Shown: positions 21,104 through 31,510, numbered from the stretch's first letter. The stretch: 64,000 bases of DNA from Spiroplasma endosymbiont of Dioctria linearis (GCF_964030865.1 NZ_OZ034984.1:620001-684000); one strand, 5' to 3'. Notes: generated from the sequence alone by a model not told the origin. Translations and numbers: made by a program.

Positions 21104-22285
21104 TTAATCTCTTTCTATTTCAAAAGTAAAGTACTGTAAAAAAATTAAAAATAAACCATTTTCTTTATTTGTTGGATAAATTGTTCTTGAATGAATTTGT
21201 AAATCCAAATTATCATATTTTTGACTTTCCTTTTTTATGGAAATAGTTGTAGAACCTTTAGTATTTTTTAAATATACAACAGAGTCATATCAAAAGAAAA
21301 AGTTTCCATTAATATTTCTTTCCTTATTTTCTAAAAATTTATTAATATAGTGAAAATACTTTTCTAGAAATTTTTGCATACTTGGATATGTTCTATGAAA
21401 AACTCAACTTAAGTTTTTTAATTTAAAAGAATTATAAGTTTTTGCAATTTTTTTACTTCTTTTATAAAAAATATATTTTGAGTCTAAAACATTATCTACC
21501 TCTTTTTTACTTGAAAAATTATAGTCAAAACCAAAATCTAATCATCTTTGTAGGTAAATATTTTTAGTTAAATCATATTGTATCTCAGACATAATACTTA
21601 TTTTTAAAAACAAACGTTCTTGTCTAGTTAATGAACTTCTAAGTTTTATTCTTACATAGTAAAAAAGAATTTGTAGTTTTTTTACTAGCAGCTTATTTAG
21701 CGTACGAAAACTTTTCACATACTCTAATGTAAATGATCTGTTATACATTGTTTTATTACAAATAATTGGTAGGAATTCATTATGCTTAAGCGCAGTTCTA
21801 ATAATTATTGAAAAACCAATTTTTCCCTCTTTATAGAAAGTAATTTTTATTGAGTCTGCAAAAGTTACTATTTTTTTAGGACTATTACATCTATATTTTT
21901 TTACAATTCAACTAACTTTAATATCATTTGATACTTTGTAAAAATTAGTAACAAGTTTAAATATTTCTTTATTAATTTCACAAATTCAACAATCATCAAA
22001 ATGTTCTCTTGTTTCAATTTCTTTTTCATATGTTTTATACATATTTCTGTTTACATATTTTATTGCTAGTAAATCAATATTAAGTTCTTTATCAAAATTA
22101 TAAAGTTCTCCTGTTGCAAAACTACCATGAGTTTTTAATTGGACAATATCTTTTAATTTTGTCTTTAAATAGTAAATGTTTTTATCAATAAATTTCTTAA
22201 ATTTATTATCAATATAAACTTTTTTTAGCTGATTATTAATTTGTTCAATATCAGCTGTAACTAATTTACTTGAAATTTTATCCAT
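21104..22285 (-). CDS. nucleotidyltransferase-fold-like protein, partner of the next gene
   Basis: A 393-residue soluble protein. QLKTHGSFATGELYNFDKE followed by LNIDLLAI (residues 49-75) resembles the start of the polymerase-beta nucleotidyltransferase fold (G-S-x-x-x-G-T ... D-x-D). The first Asp of D-x-D is Asn69 here, and the position expected for the third acidic residue (KIGFSIIIRT) is Ser. Catalysis is therefore doubtful, although D65 and E67 are nearby. The downstream half is basic and aromatic. The ATG at 22285 was chosen because GTGGGGGATAATT provides the ribosome site; it follows the stop of rsmE with the stop and start separated by 2 bases. The next gene downstream is a more degenerate relative. 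Function unknown. Confidence 0.55.
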
Positions 22286-22287
22286 AA

Positions 22288-23004
22288 TTATCCCCCACTT
22301 TTTTCGTAATTTAAGCAACTCAATACAAATAGAGAAGCTGTTTCAGCTCTCATTATATTTTCTCCCAAACCAATACTTTTATAACCTATTTTATTTAATT
22401 TTTTTACTTCTTGAGCATCAATTCCACCCTCAGGTCCAATAATTATATTAATGGTTTTAAATTTCTTTATAATTTCCTTTTTAAGGAACTCATTTGTTGC
22501 TTCTTCTCAGCAAACTAAATTAATGTCTGCCTTATAATATTCCAATTCTTGTAAATTTCTAACAATTGAATTTATTTTTGGAATATCAACTCTTTTTGAT
22601 TGTTTTGCAGCACTTTCACAAATTGCATATCAACGAGTTATCTTTTTTTGTTCGTTTTTGACATCAATTTTTACAACATTTCTTTTAAATTCAACAGGAA
22701 TAATATTATCTACACCAAGTTCCGTAGCTTTTTGGAGAATAAAGTCTCATTTTTGTTCTCTAATAATACCCAAAATCAAATTTACTTTATAGTTCTTTTT
22801 AATTAAATTTTCTTTTGATATTATTCTTGCTTTGCAAGATTTTTCACTTATTTCAAAAATCTTGCATAAGTACTTCTCATCTTGATAAATACAAAATATT
22901 TGCTCTTCTTCTTTTAATTTTATAACATTTTTAATATGATGAAGGTCATCATTTGTTATTTCAAAATAATCTTTCTCAATTTTATCTAAAAAGAAACTAT
23001 GCAT
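22288..23004 (-). CDS. rsmE: 16S rRNA m3U1498 methyltransferase RsmE
   Basis: A 238-residue SPOUT methyltransferase. The N-terminal PUA-like part contains ITNDDLHHIKNVIKLKEEEQ (family H-x-x-x-V-L-R pattern). The catalytic part has LILGIIREQKWDFILQKATELGVDNIIPV, then INIIIGPEGGID and the C-terminal knot GLGENIMRAETAS, all standard RsmE motifs. It methylates N3 of U1498 in the ribosomal decoding region. The gene is first in a tightly packed group with the two nucleotidyltransferase-like genes (2- and 1-base gaps), suggesting a common transcript. It starts 98 bases from a divergent ECF S-component gene. Confidence 0.93.
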
Positions 23005-23027
23005 AATAACTCCAATTCTCTATATAT

Positions 23028-23038
23028 TATAATATAAT
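23028..23038 (+). promoter_or_regulatory. overlapping -10 elements between rsmE and the S component
   Basis: Two TATAAT copies share one base (23028-23033 and 23033-23038) on the plus strand. A third TATAAT lies on the minus strand at 23031-23026 for rsmE. The two transcription units therefore have overlapping divergent promoters. Confidence 0.5.
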
Positions 23039-23101
23039 ATTTATTGAGGTGAATATTATTTGAATTCTATAAAGTTGTTTGTTTAAAAGGAGAATTTGAC
23101 A

Positions 23102-23776
23102 ATGAAGATGACTGATAAAAATAGTCAAGAGCAAGAATTGATTCAAACAATGGAATCAATTGATATTGACTATGAATTCAGCAAACTAAAGAAGTCAAGC
23201 AGACATACAAGATTTAAGAGTGAGACTCTAAAAATAACTCTTGTCAGTTTGTTACTAAGTATGTCCACAGCTGTTAGTTTAATAAATGTAATTATTCCAT
23301 TATATATTACTGGAGTAAATCTAGGCTTTGTCCTAAAATACTTTGTTATTGCTATAAGCTTCCAAGTGGTAGGTGTATACTGGGGTATGATAATAGGTTT
23401 GTTAGATGGTCTACTGCAATTTCTAATCTGAGGTTATAGTCCCTTATTTAGGTTAACATCTGGAATTGGATTAGCAATTTGAGTAGTACTTTTTTGATTA
23501 ATATACGATAAAGTATTTCGAGTTTATAGTAAAAATGCCTCTTTTAATAGAAGTATTTCTCTAATATTCTCAGGAATGTTAGTATTTATTTTTGGGCCAT
23601 TAAGCTCAGCATTTTTGAATTATTTAAGATTCTATATTGAATATGGTGAAATATATGGAATATTTAAATTTTTTCACTCATGACTAAGTTTTATGGTATT
23701 TGATCTATTTGCAATTATTTTATTCACACTCACTACTAATAGAATTCAAATATTAACTGAAAAATTGCTAAAATAA
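23102..23776 (+). CDS. ECF transporter substrate-binding (S) component-like membrane protein
   Basis: A 224-residue membrane protein. Residues 1-45 are a charged cytoplasmic tail. About five hydrophobic segments follow (ITLVSLLLSMSTAVSLINV; GFVLKYFVIAISFQVVGVYW; MIIGLLDGLLQFLIWG; SGIGLAIWVVLFWLIY; FSGMLVFIFGPLSSAFL; FMVFDLFAIILFTLT). The loop before helix 2, with P-L-Y-I-T-G-V-N-L, is typical of S components, which bind vitamins and plug into a shared EcfAAT module encoded elsewhere. The substrate cannot be read from the sequence. AAAGGAG precedes the ATG at 23102; a TTG two codons earlier is less likely. A very strong terminator follows directly. Confidence 0.6.
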
Positions 23777-23815
23777 ATAGAAAAAACCTGCATTTTATGC
23801 AGGTTTTTTCTATTT
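23775..23815. terminator. bidirectional terminator, 19-bp perfect stem
   Basis: AAATAG-AAAAAA-CCTGCAT pairs with ATGCAGG-TTTTTT-CTATTT around a TTT loop. It overlaps the S-component stop and the last codons of rbfA, so it closes both convergent transcripts. Confidence 0.92.
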
Positions 23816-24154
23816 AATATCTTTTAGTATTTTTTCAATTTTATTAGCATTTTCTAAAGTTTTATCAAATTCAAATGTTAATTCTGGCACACTTCTCATT
23901 TCAACTTTACTTGCAAGAATCATTCTTATTTCTTTTAAATTCTCTTCAATTTCAGCCTTTACTTCATCTTTATTTGAATTAACATCCATTGATGAATAAA
24001 AAATCTTTGCATGACCCATGTCATTTGATAATCTCACTTCATGAATTGTGAGTGAATTTAAGTATTCACTATCTGGAAATTCTCTTTGCAAAATTAAGTT
24101 TAATTCTCTCAAAATAGTTGATTGATTTCTTTCAATTTTTATATCATTTGCCAT
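23810..24154 (-). CDS. rbfA: ribosome-binding factor A
   Basis: A 114-residue cold-shock and 30S maturation factor with the KH-like fold. N-terminal IKIERNQSTILRELNLILQRE and the central VRLSNDMGHAKIFYSS are standard RbfA blocks, followed by LASKVEMRSVPELTFEFDKT (family R-x-x-P-x-L-x-F). The length is normal. It follows infB after 2 bases in the nusA operon. Its final codons lie inside the bidirectional terminator. In most Firmicutes truB, ribF and rpsO follow here; in this genome they are about 11 kb further on. Confidence 0.95.
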   Translation of the reverse strand: MANDIKIERNQSTILRELNLILQREFPDSEYLNSLTIHEVRLSNDMGHAKIFYSSMDVNSNKDEVKAEIEENLKEIRMILASKVEMRSVPELTFEFDKTLENANKIEKILKDIK

Positions 24155-24156
24155 AA

Positions 24157-26022
24157 TTACTTCACCTCTTCTACCTTATATGCTTCTATAATATCATTTT
24201 CTTTTAGATCATTAAAGTTTTTAATTGTAATACCACATTCTTGTCCTTCTTTAGCTTCTTTTATATCTTCTTTTTTATTTTTTAAAGAAGATATTTCTCC
24301 ACTATAAACTACAATTCCATCTCTTAAAATATGAACTTTTGAAGAACGTGGTACAACTCCACTCATAATTCTACATCCTGCTATTGTTCCAACTTGTGAG
24401 TGTCTAAATAATTGTCTTACTTGAGCTTCTCCAAGAGATTTTTCTTCAAAAACAGGATCTAACATACCAGTAGCAGCTTCTGTTATTTCTTCAATCAATT
24501 TATAGATAATATTGTGCAATCTTATTTGCACACTATCTTCTTCCGCTTTTTGTCTAACTTGTGATGTTGGTCTTACATTAAAACCATAAATTAGTGCGTC
24601 GGATGCCAAAGCCAATGTAACATCACTTGCTGATATTGCTCCAACTGTTGCACGAATTACATTAATTTTTACTCCTTCAATACTAATTTTTAGCATTGAA
24701 TTTCGAACAGCTTCAACTGTACCTTGAGTATCAGCTTTTAAAATTAAATTAATTGATTTTAATTCACCAGATTCAATTTTATTTTTAATTGAATCTAAAG
24801 TGAATGTCTGATTTTTTTGTCTTGCTTCATTTTGTTGTTTTTCAAACTGAGCTTTTGCAATATCTCTTGCCATTTTTTCTTCAGTAACAACAATAAATTT
24901 ATCTCCTGCTTTAGGAACTTCGTTTAAACCAATAATAACTGCTGGTTGACCTGGAGATACTTCAACAAGTTTAGCCTTATTTTCATTTTCTAAATCTTTA
25001 ATAGTTCCAAATGTTCCCCCAGCAATAATAATATCTCTAATTTTTAAAGTACCATCTTGTACTAAAATTGTTGCAATAGGACCCCTATTTTTATCTAATT
25101 TAGCTTCAATAACAGTTCCTCTTGCAAATTTATTAGCATTTGCCTTTAAATCCTTTAATTCAGAAATTAATAAGATAGTCTCTAATAATGTATCTAGACC
25201 CACTTTTCCTTTTGCAGAACCTTCAATAAATGGAATATCGCCACCATATTCTTCTGCTACAATTCCATAATTCATTAATTCCATTTTAACTTTATTTGGA
25301 TCTGCACCTTGTTTATCAATTTTATTTACAAAAACAATAATTGGAACACTAGCTGCTTTTGCATGGTCAATTGCTTCTTCGGTTTGAGGCATAACACCAT
25401 CATCTGCTGCAACTACCAAAATTACTATATCAGTAACTTCACTTCCTCTTGCTCGCATCTCTGTAAAAGCTTCATGTCCAGGAGTATCAATAAAGGTAAT
25501 TTTATTTGACTTTATTGTTGTTTGATAAGCACCAATATGTTGAGTAATTCCCCCAAACTCTCCATCTGTAACATTTGCATTTCTAATTGAATCTAATAAT
25601 GTTGTTTTACCATGGTCAACATGACCCATAATTGTTACTATTGGAGGTTTTGCTGTTAAGTCCTTTGGATCGTCTTTTTCATTAAACGTTTCAAAAATAT
25701 TTTCCTTAGTAACAGTAGTCTCTTTTTTAAAATCATAGCCAAATTCAATGCATAATTCACCCATTTGTTCTTCTGAGAGAATTTGATTTTGAGTTACCAT
25801 TGAACCATTAGTAAAAAATCATTTTACAATTTCTGCTGGTCCTTTATTTAGTTTCTTTGCAAAATCCGCAATTGATAACGGTTCTGTATAAACAAAAATA
25901 CCATCAATCAAACCAGTTTCTGTTGTTTGTTTTAGTTGATTTTTTATATTTGCACTATGTGCTTTAGATTTATTTTTAGACTGTTGATTCTTATTATTCT
26001 CTTGTTTTATATTTTTTGCCAT
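24157..26022 (-). CDS. infB: translation initiation factor IF-2
   Basis: A 621-residue GTPase that delivers fMet-tRNA to the 30S subunit. The N-terminus is short and Gln/Asn/Lys rich. An IF2_N block ([19 protein letters not shown]) comes next, then the G domain with [12 protein letters not shown] (G1), DTPGHEAF (G3) and VNKID (G4). It ends with the C-terminal fMet-tRNA domain, which contains [20 protein letters not shown]. The start at 26022 is preceded by AAAGGAGAAGTAGTT and gives MAKNIKQ. An earlier in-frame ATG has no ribosome site. A TGA Trp pair lies at KWFFTNGS. It is the fourth gene of nusA-ylxR-ylxQ-infB-rbfA. Confidence 0.97.
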
Positions 26023-26038
26023 AACTACTTCTCCTTTC

Positions 26039-26347
26039 TTATTCAATGTTTTTTAAAATTAACTTTACAAAATTATCATCATTAATTCCAATACTTTTAA
26101 TATTGTTTCTTCCAATAGCCTTGCTTAATTGTTCGGAATTAAGTAAATTATTAATAATTTTGACATTATAAAATTTTGCCTTATCATTGATTTTTTTTAA
26201 TTGACTTTTTCCCATGTCAGAAGTTGTTAGTACAATTTTTACTTTAGTTAGTTTAATTTGATCAAAGAGTTTTTCTCCATAAACTAATTTACCTGCAGAT
26301 GAAATCATTCCTAAAGAACCTAATAATTTATCTATATTTAGTCCCAA
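26039..26347 (-). CDS. ylxQ: L7Ae-family ribosomal protein, YlxQ-like
   Basis: A 102-residue RNA-binding protein. KLLGSLGMISSAGKLVYGEK matches the N-terminus of the YlxQ/L7Ae family in Firmicutes, followed by VKIVLTTSDMGKSQLKKI. In Mollicutes the usual kink-turn-binding glycine block is less conserved. It lies between ylxR and infB as in Bacillus subtilis, overlapping the end of ylxR by 10 bases. YlxQ is thought to bind structured RNA; its role is not settled. Confidence 0.85.
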   Translation of the reverse strand: MGLNIDKLLGSLGMISSAGKLVYGEKLFDQIKLTKVKIVLTTSDMGKSQLKKINDKAKFYNVKIINNLLNSEQLSKAIGRNNIKSIGINDDNFVKLILKNIE

Positions 26348-26607
26348 TTTAATTTTACCTCTTCTAAAAGTTTTTCATAGAATTCATTTCCCAAACTAGT
26401 CTTTAAATTTCTTTCTAAAGCTTTAGTTTTTTTTACTTTTTCAAGTGCTTCTATAGTTGGTCTTATATACGCACCTCTGCCATTAGCCTTCTTTGTATTA
26501 TCAATAAAAACTTCACCATTTTTATTTTTAACAATTCTAATTAATTCAACTTTTGGATACATTTTATTAGATGCAGCATCTTTTCTAAGACTTATATCTT
26601 TTGACAT
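26338..26607 (-). CDS. ylxR: YlxR/RnpM RNA-binding protein
   Basis: An 89-residue protein of the YlxR family. The family's N-terminal block is present in altered form (SLRKDAASNKMYPKVELIRIVK), and the conserved NGRGAYI turn follows in the middle (KANGRGAYIRPT). In B. subtilis YlxR (RnpM) binds RNase P RNA and modulates its activity. The usual two CxxC-like cysteines of some family members are absent. It lies between nusA and ylxQ, overlapping ylxQ by 10 bases. The normal family length supports the call. Confidence 0.88.
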   Translation of the reverse strand: MSKDISLRKDAASNKMYPKVELIRIVKNKNGEVFIDNTKKANGRGAYIRPTIEALEKVKKTKALERNLKTSLGNEFYEKLLEEVKLNWD

Positions 26608-26616
26608 TTTTTAAAA

Positions 26617-27966
26617 CTATTTTTCATAGTATGAATCATAACTGTCATCAACATTATCAATACTTTCTTCGAATTCAAAAGTATTATCTTCTTCACTTAG
26701 ACTTTCAAATGCTGCAATTGATGCTTGAATTTCATCGATTGATTTATCTTCTTCAATAAAAGCAATTTCTTCTGCTTCTTCTTGTTTTTTGATAAAGTTT
26801 TTATCTTTATTAAAGTTACCTGCAGTTTTTTCTCTTCTTTTGTTAACTTTATTTAGGAAATCTGGATTACTTAATTCTGCTTCATCAATATTTCCATTTC
26901 ATTTAATTTCAATTTCTTTTTCTTTGGCATTTTCCAATGAGAAAATATTAATTTTCATATTTACAAGATTTGCAACTAATCTAGCTGCCATCCCTTTTTT
27001 ACCAATTGCTAATGATAATTGTTCATTTGGAACAACTATAAAACACTCATTGTTTTCTTCGATAATATCAATACTAATTACTTTAACGGGTGCTAATGAA
27101 TTCATTACAAATGTCTTTTTATCTTCATTTCATAAAACTACATCAATTTTTTCACCATTTAATTCCTTAGTAATATTTTTAATTCTACTTCCTGATGCAC
27201 CAACACAACTTCCAATTGGATCTACACCCTCTTCGTGTGAAAATACAGCAATTTTAGCTCTATGTCCTGGTTCTCTTGCAACTGATTTAACTTCAACTAT
27301 TCCCTCAGAAATTTCTGGAACTTCAGTTTCCATTAATCTTGTTAAAAATTCTGGATGAATTCTTGAAGCTTGAATTTGCGAATGCTTGTTATCTCTTGAA
27401 ACTTCTTCAATATAGAAACAAATTCTATCATCAATATCAAAATCTTCTCCTGGAATAATTTTTTTATTTCAAATTGGAATAATTGAACCGTTAATATCAA
27501 CTAAATAACTATTCTCTGTGATATCTTTAACAAATCCACCAACAATTTCATGATTTTTTGATAAAAATTCTTGATAAATTTTATTTTTCTCACCTTCACG
27601 AATTTTTTGCTTAATAATTTGTCCTACTTGCATTACAGCTATTTTTGAGAAATCTTCTTGAAATTCGACTGGTTCATATACATTGTCACCAATTGAAACA
27701 TTTTCTCCATAAAGCTCTTTAGCTGTATTTAAGCCAATTTCTAATCATTCATCTTCTATTTTTTGAACAACAGTTAAAATTTTAAATACCTTAACTTGAC
27801 CAGTATTTTGATCAATATCTACTCTTACTGTTGCTTCAGGATCAAATGATTTTTCATATGCTTTTTGAAAACCTTCTTTAATACCCTCCAAAACAATATC
27901 TTTGTCTATTTTTTTATCTTGTACGATTTCAAAAATCGCATCTAATAGTTTTGCACCATCTGTCAT
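26617..27966 (-). CDS. nusA: transcription termination/antitermination factor NusA
   Basis: A 449-residue protein. The N-terminal RNA polymerase-binding domain (GAKLLDAIFEIVQDKKID) is followed by an S1 domain (about 135-200), KH1 (VDPIGSCVGASGSRIKNI near 245-265) and KH2 with LSLAIGKKGMAARLV. The last ~80 residues are an acidic tail (EESIDNVDDSYDSYYEK). It modulates pausing, termination and antitermination. The start at 27966 is preceded by AGGAGG; an ATG ten codons earlier has no ribosome site. It is the first gene of the operon, with no rimP before it. A 10-bp hairpin with GCAA loop lies 50 bases upstream in the leader. Confidence 0.96.
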
Positions 27967-28015
27967 GGCTTTTAATCCTCCTATAAATTTTGTCAATTAT
28001 GTTTTTAACAAATAT

Positions 28016-28039
28016 AAAAGAAGACTTGCGTCTTCTTTT
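28016..28039 (-). promoter_or_regulatory. leader hairpin of the nusA operon (possible attenuator)
   Basis: A 10-bp perfect stem, AAAAGAAGAC/GTCTTCTTTT. The loop on the minus-strand RNA is GCAA, a GNRA tetraloop, and TTTTAT follows. It lies between the TATAAT at 28065-28060 and the nusA start, so it is within the leader. It could be an attenuator or a 5' stabilising hairpin. Confidence 0.55.
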
Positions 28040-28059
28040 ACTTTAAATATGACACTTTA

Positions 28060-28065
28060 ATTATA
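28060..28065 (-). promoter_or_regulatory. -10 element of the nusA operon
   Basis: TATAAT on the minus strand. Transcription would start near 28053 and give an ~87-base leader with the GCAA hairpin. The -35 region is weak. Confidence 0.45.
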
Positions 28066-28198
28066 ACTAAATTATCTAAAAATTTGTATTTTTTTATTAA
28101 TTTAAGTAAAAAAATTAAATTAAAGCTTATTTTTAAATAATGCATAGACCTTTTATATATAATTTGATTGTATTTAAATAAAAAAAGGAAATAAAGCA

Positions 28199-28753
28199 AT
28201 GAAAAAAAGATGTCAATGAGCTAATAAAAATATACTAAATCAGCAATATCACGATAATGAATGAGCTAAACCAATTTATGAAGATAAATTGCTCTTTGAA
28301 ATGCTTATTTTAGAAATAAATCAAGCTGGACTAAGTTGAGATATTATTTTGAAAAAGAGAGAGAATTTTAGAGAAGCGTTTGATAATTGAGATTATCATA
28401 AAATTGCTCTTTATGATGAAAAAAAGAGAGAAGAATTAATACTAAATCAAGGAATTGTAAGAAATAGGTTAAAAATAAAGGCTGCTATAAATAATGCAAA
28501 AGCTTTTATTAAGATTCAAGAAAATTATGAAAGCTTTAGTAATTTCATTTGGTCTTTTACAAATAATAAAATAATCAACAACTCAATTGAAGATGAAGAA
28601 ATTACCCCTTCCTTTTCTGAATTATCAATAAAAATAGGTATTGAATTAAAGGAAAAAGGTTTTTCATTTTTAGGAAAGACAACTGTATATTCCTTTCTTC
28701 AGGCAATTGGAATTGTTAATGACCACTATAATTATTGTTCATTTAAAAATTAG
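28199..28753 (+). CDS. tag: DNA-3-methyladenine glycosylase I (Tag)
   Basis: A 184-residue base-excision enzyme removing 3-methyladenine. It has RCQWANK at the N-terminus (Cys5), YHDNEWAKPIYEDKLLFEM, and LEINQAGLSWDIILKKRENF, the classic Tag active-site block. The C-terminal D-H-Y-N-Y-C supplies the His and Cys that with Cys5 and His18 form the family's zinc snap. All four ligands can be seen. The length is normal. AAAGGAAATAAAGC precedes the ATG. It lies on the opposite strand between the helicase and the nusA operon. Several TGA tryptophans occur. Confidence 0.95.
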
Positions 28754-28763
28754 AGAATAAAGA

Positions 28764-31481
28764 TTAATTTACATCAAATTCTGCTGTTAGATATTTTTCA
28801 TTTAACATTTTATTATAAATTCCTATGCCTACAAATTTATATAATTTTAAAAACATATTTTTCTGTTCATAATTTTGTTTATCATGAAGAAATAAGAATT
28901 TCTTAATAGAATCATTACTAAAATCCCTAATTATCTTATGCTCTATTGACATAGTCTCAGGAATAGATCAATAAAATTTATTTGTTGTTTTATTATATTT
29001 GGTTAATTTACCATAACTAGTTGAGTCTTCATCAGCTAAAATAAGTTGTTTTGAATTATCAAAAGTTAAGTAACCAGCTTGAAAAGTTAGCACTTTCATC
29101 TCATCTCTATAATGTAAAAAATTAGTTCTTCCTAAAACTGATAAGCATTGTTTTACAGTATAAGTAGAATTAACTGATAATAACTTATCAAAATTTCCTT
29201 TATAGTTCAAAATTTCATGTTTTAATTTATATTTTAAAATTAAAATTAGTTCTTCTACTATTAATTTATTATTTATAATAAATTCTTCTACAAGATCGTC
29301 TATTTCCAAATAATTAGGATATAAAGATAAAAACTTTTCCATACTTGTTATCTCGTATAAAAAGGATGTCATAAGTAAATTATCGAAGTCTAGATCTATA
29401 TTCTTTTTATTAATTTTTCCCTCTAAACGATTTAAGAAATAACTTATTATTTGATGATTATCTAAAAAAATAAATTGTTTTAGTATATTTTTATTTCTGT
29501 TTGTATTATTCTCTTTATCTTTAAATTTTGATATTTCCTTTGCTGTTTTTAAAAATAGATCATCTAAAGCATTATAAAAATTTTGTAAAGAGAATTCATA
29601 GTTGTTAATTATTTTTTCTAAAGAATCACTACCATATTTTTTATAATATTTTATAACTTTACTTTTAATAATATTTTTATTTCCATATCATTTTTTTAAA
29701 CTTTGCAAAATTATATTCTCAGTATGTTTTTCTAATGTTATTGTTGAATTATAAGGTAGTCCCTTTTTAATTACATTAAAATTTGTTCCAATTATTTGAG
29801 AACTAAATAGGTTTCTTATTCCTAAAGTAAGATCATATTTATTATCTATATTTGATATTAAATCATATACTTCTAATTTATTTTTTAATTCAGTCTTTCT
29901 AAGACCTCTACCCAATTGCTGCAAATAAACAGTTTTTGAATTTGTTGGTCTTAATAATATTATTGTATTGATCTCTGGTATATCTATACCCTCATTAAAA
30001 ATATTTACTACACATAAATAGTTTATTCTACCAGTTTTAAATTCATACAATATTCTTTTTCTATCTTTATTATTTTCAGCTGTTAATGATTCTGCCCTTA
30101 AATTTTTTGCTTTTAAAAAATTAGAAATAATATTGGCATGTTCTATTGTGATACAAAAAATTAAAGCTGTTGGTCTGGCATATATACCCAAGTACTTCTC
30201 AATAGTCTTATATAATAATTCATTTCTAGATTGTGTATTAATTTTTTTAAATATTTCCCTATCTGAATTTATATCAACTCCATTTAAGTCAGTGGAAGTA
30301 TCATCAATACAGTAATAATCAAAAGGACATAATAATTTTTGATTAATAGCATCTCATAGTCTCAATTCAGAAGCAAATTCATTATTAAAATATTTTTTTA
30401 TATCTTTTCCATCTTCTCTTTCAGGTGTTGCAGTTAAACCAATAATTTGTTTAGGTTGAAAAAAATTAAAAGTTTTTTCAAAAGAATTTGCTGCAATATG
30501 ATGGGCTTCATCAAAAATTAATATATCAAACTGGCTTTTTGAAAAATTATTTATTTTATTTGAAAGAGATTGGATGGTTGCAAAAAGATGTAAAGGTTTC
30601 TCACTAATTATTTGACCATCATATAAAACCTCTCCAAAATTAGGATTATTCAAAACTTCTCTATAGGTATTTAAAGCTTGATCAATAATTTCTTTTTGAT
30701 GTGCTAAAAACAAAATACTTAGATTTTTATTTGAAGTCTCTCATTGTCTTTTAAAGTCAAAAGCCGAAACTAAAGTTTTTCCAGTTCCAGTTGCCATTAC
30801 AATAAGATGCCTATTTTTTCCTTGAAATCTTCTATATGAAAGCTTATCTATAACATCTTTTTGAAATTTATATAAATTTCTTTTTTTATAAATAAATGAG
30901 TTATCTAATTCTAAAATATTTTTTTGCTCTTGATTCTCCTTAATTTTTTGAATTAGTAAATCTCTTTCATAATCATCTGAAAAATCAACCAAATTATCAT
31001 CTCATAGTAAATTAAATTCCTCTATCATTTTTTGAACTAAATCATTATTTTCTTTTGAAGCAAATTTAATATTTCATTCCCTTCCACTAATCATTCCTTT
31101 ATAAGTTAAATTAGAAGAACCTACTATTGCACTATTATAATTTGTTTTTCTTTTAAAGATCGCTGCTTTAATATGTATTCTTTCACTATGTCCCTCTAAA
31201 TTGTCTTCTATCCTTATTTGAATATTGTCATAACTTTCAATTAATTTTTTTAGTTCTTGCAAATTATTGAATTGAGATAAATCATCAAATGTTGTAGAAA
31301 TTATTCTTATTAAAATTTTATTTTTTTGACAATAATTAAATGTTAATGAAATCTTATTTAAAATAGATTTTGATATAAAGGGATAAATTAAATATACTTC
31401 ATCTGATGTTAAAATTTCATTTTGTATTTCAGTTAAAAGTTCTTGCTCATCTTTATTTGTAAAAAATTTATCTTCTTTCAT
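28764..31481 (-). CDS. SF2 helicase with N-terminal PLD-nuclease domain and DUF3427-like tail
   Basis: A 905-residue protein. Residues 1-150 are a phospholipase-D-type nuclease domain, with RIHIKAAIF (H-x-K) and AIVGSSNLTYKGM as its signature. A superfamily 2 helicase core follows: MATGTGKT (Walker A), FDEAHHI (motif II), GLTATPERE (III), NIFNEGIDIPEI and LQQLGRGLRK (VI). The last ~250 residues correspond in place to the DUF3427 region of such proteins. A YLTF-like strand and LADEDSTSYGKLTKYN are visible. Proteins of this layout occur in many bacteria, often near defence or repair genes; their target is not settled. Here it stands alone after a strong terminator. The frame is open throughout when TGA is Trp. 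Confidence 0.82.
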
Positions 31482-31510
31482 AATTTTTACTTGCTCCTAT
31501 ATTTTGAATT

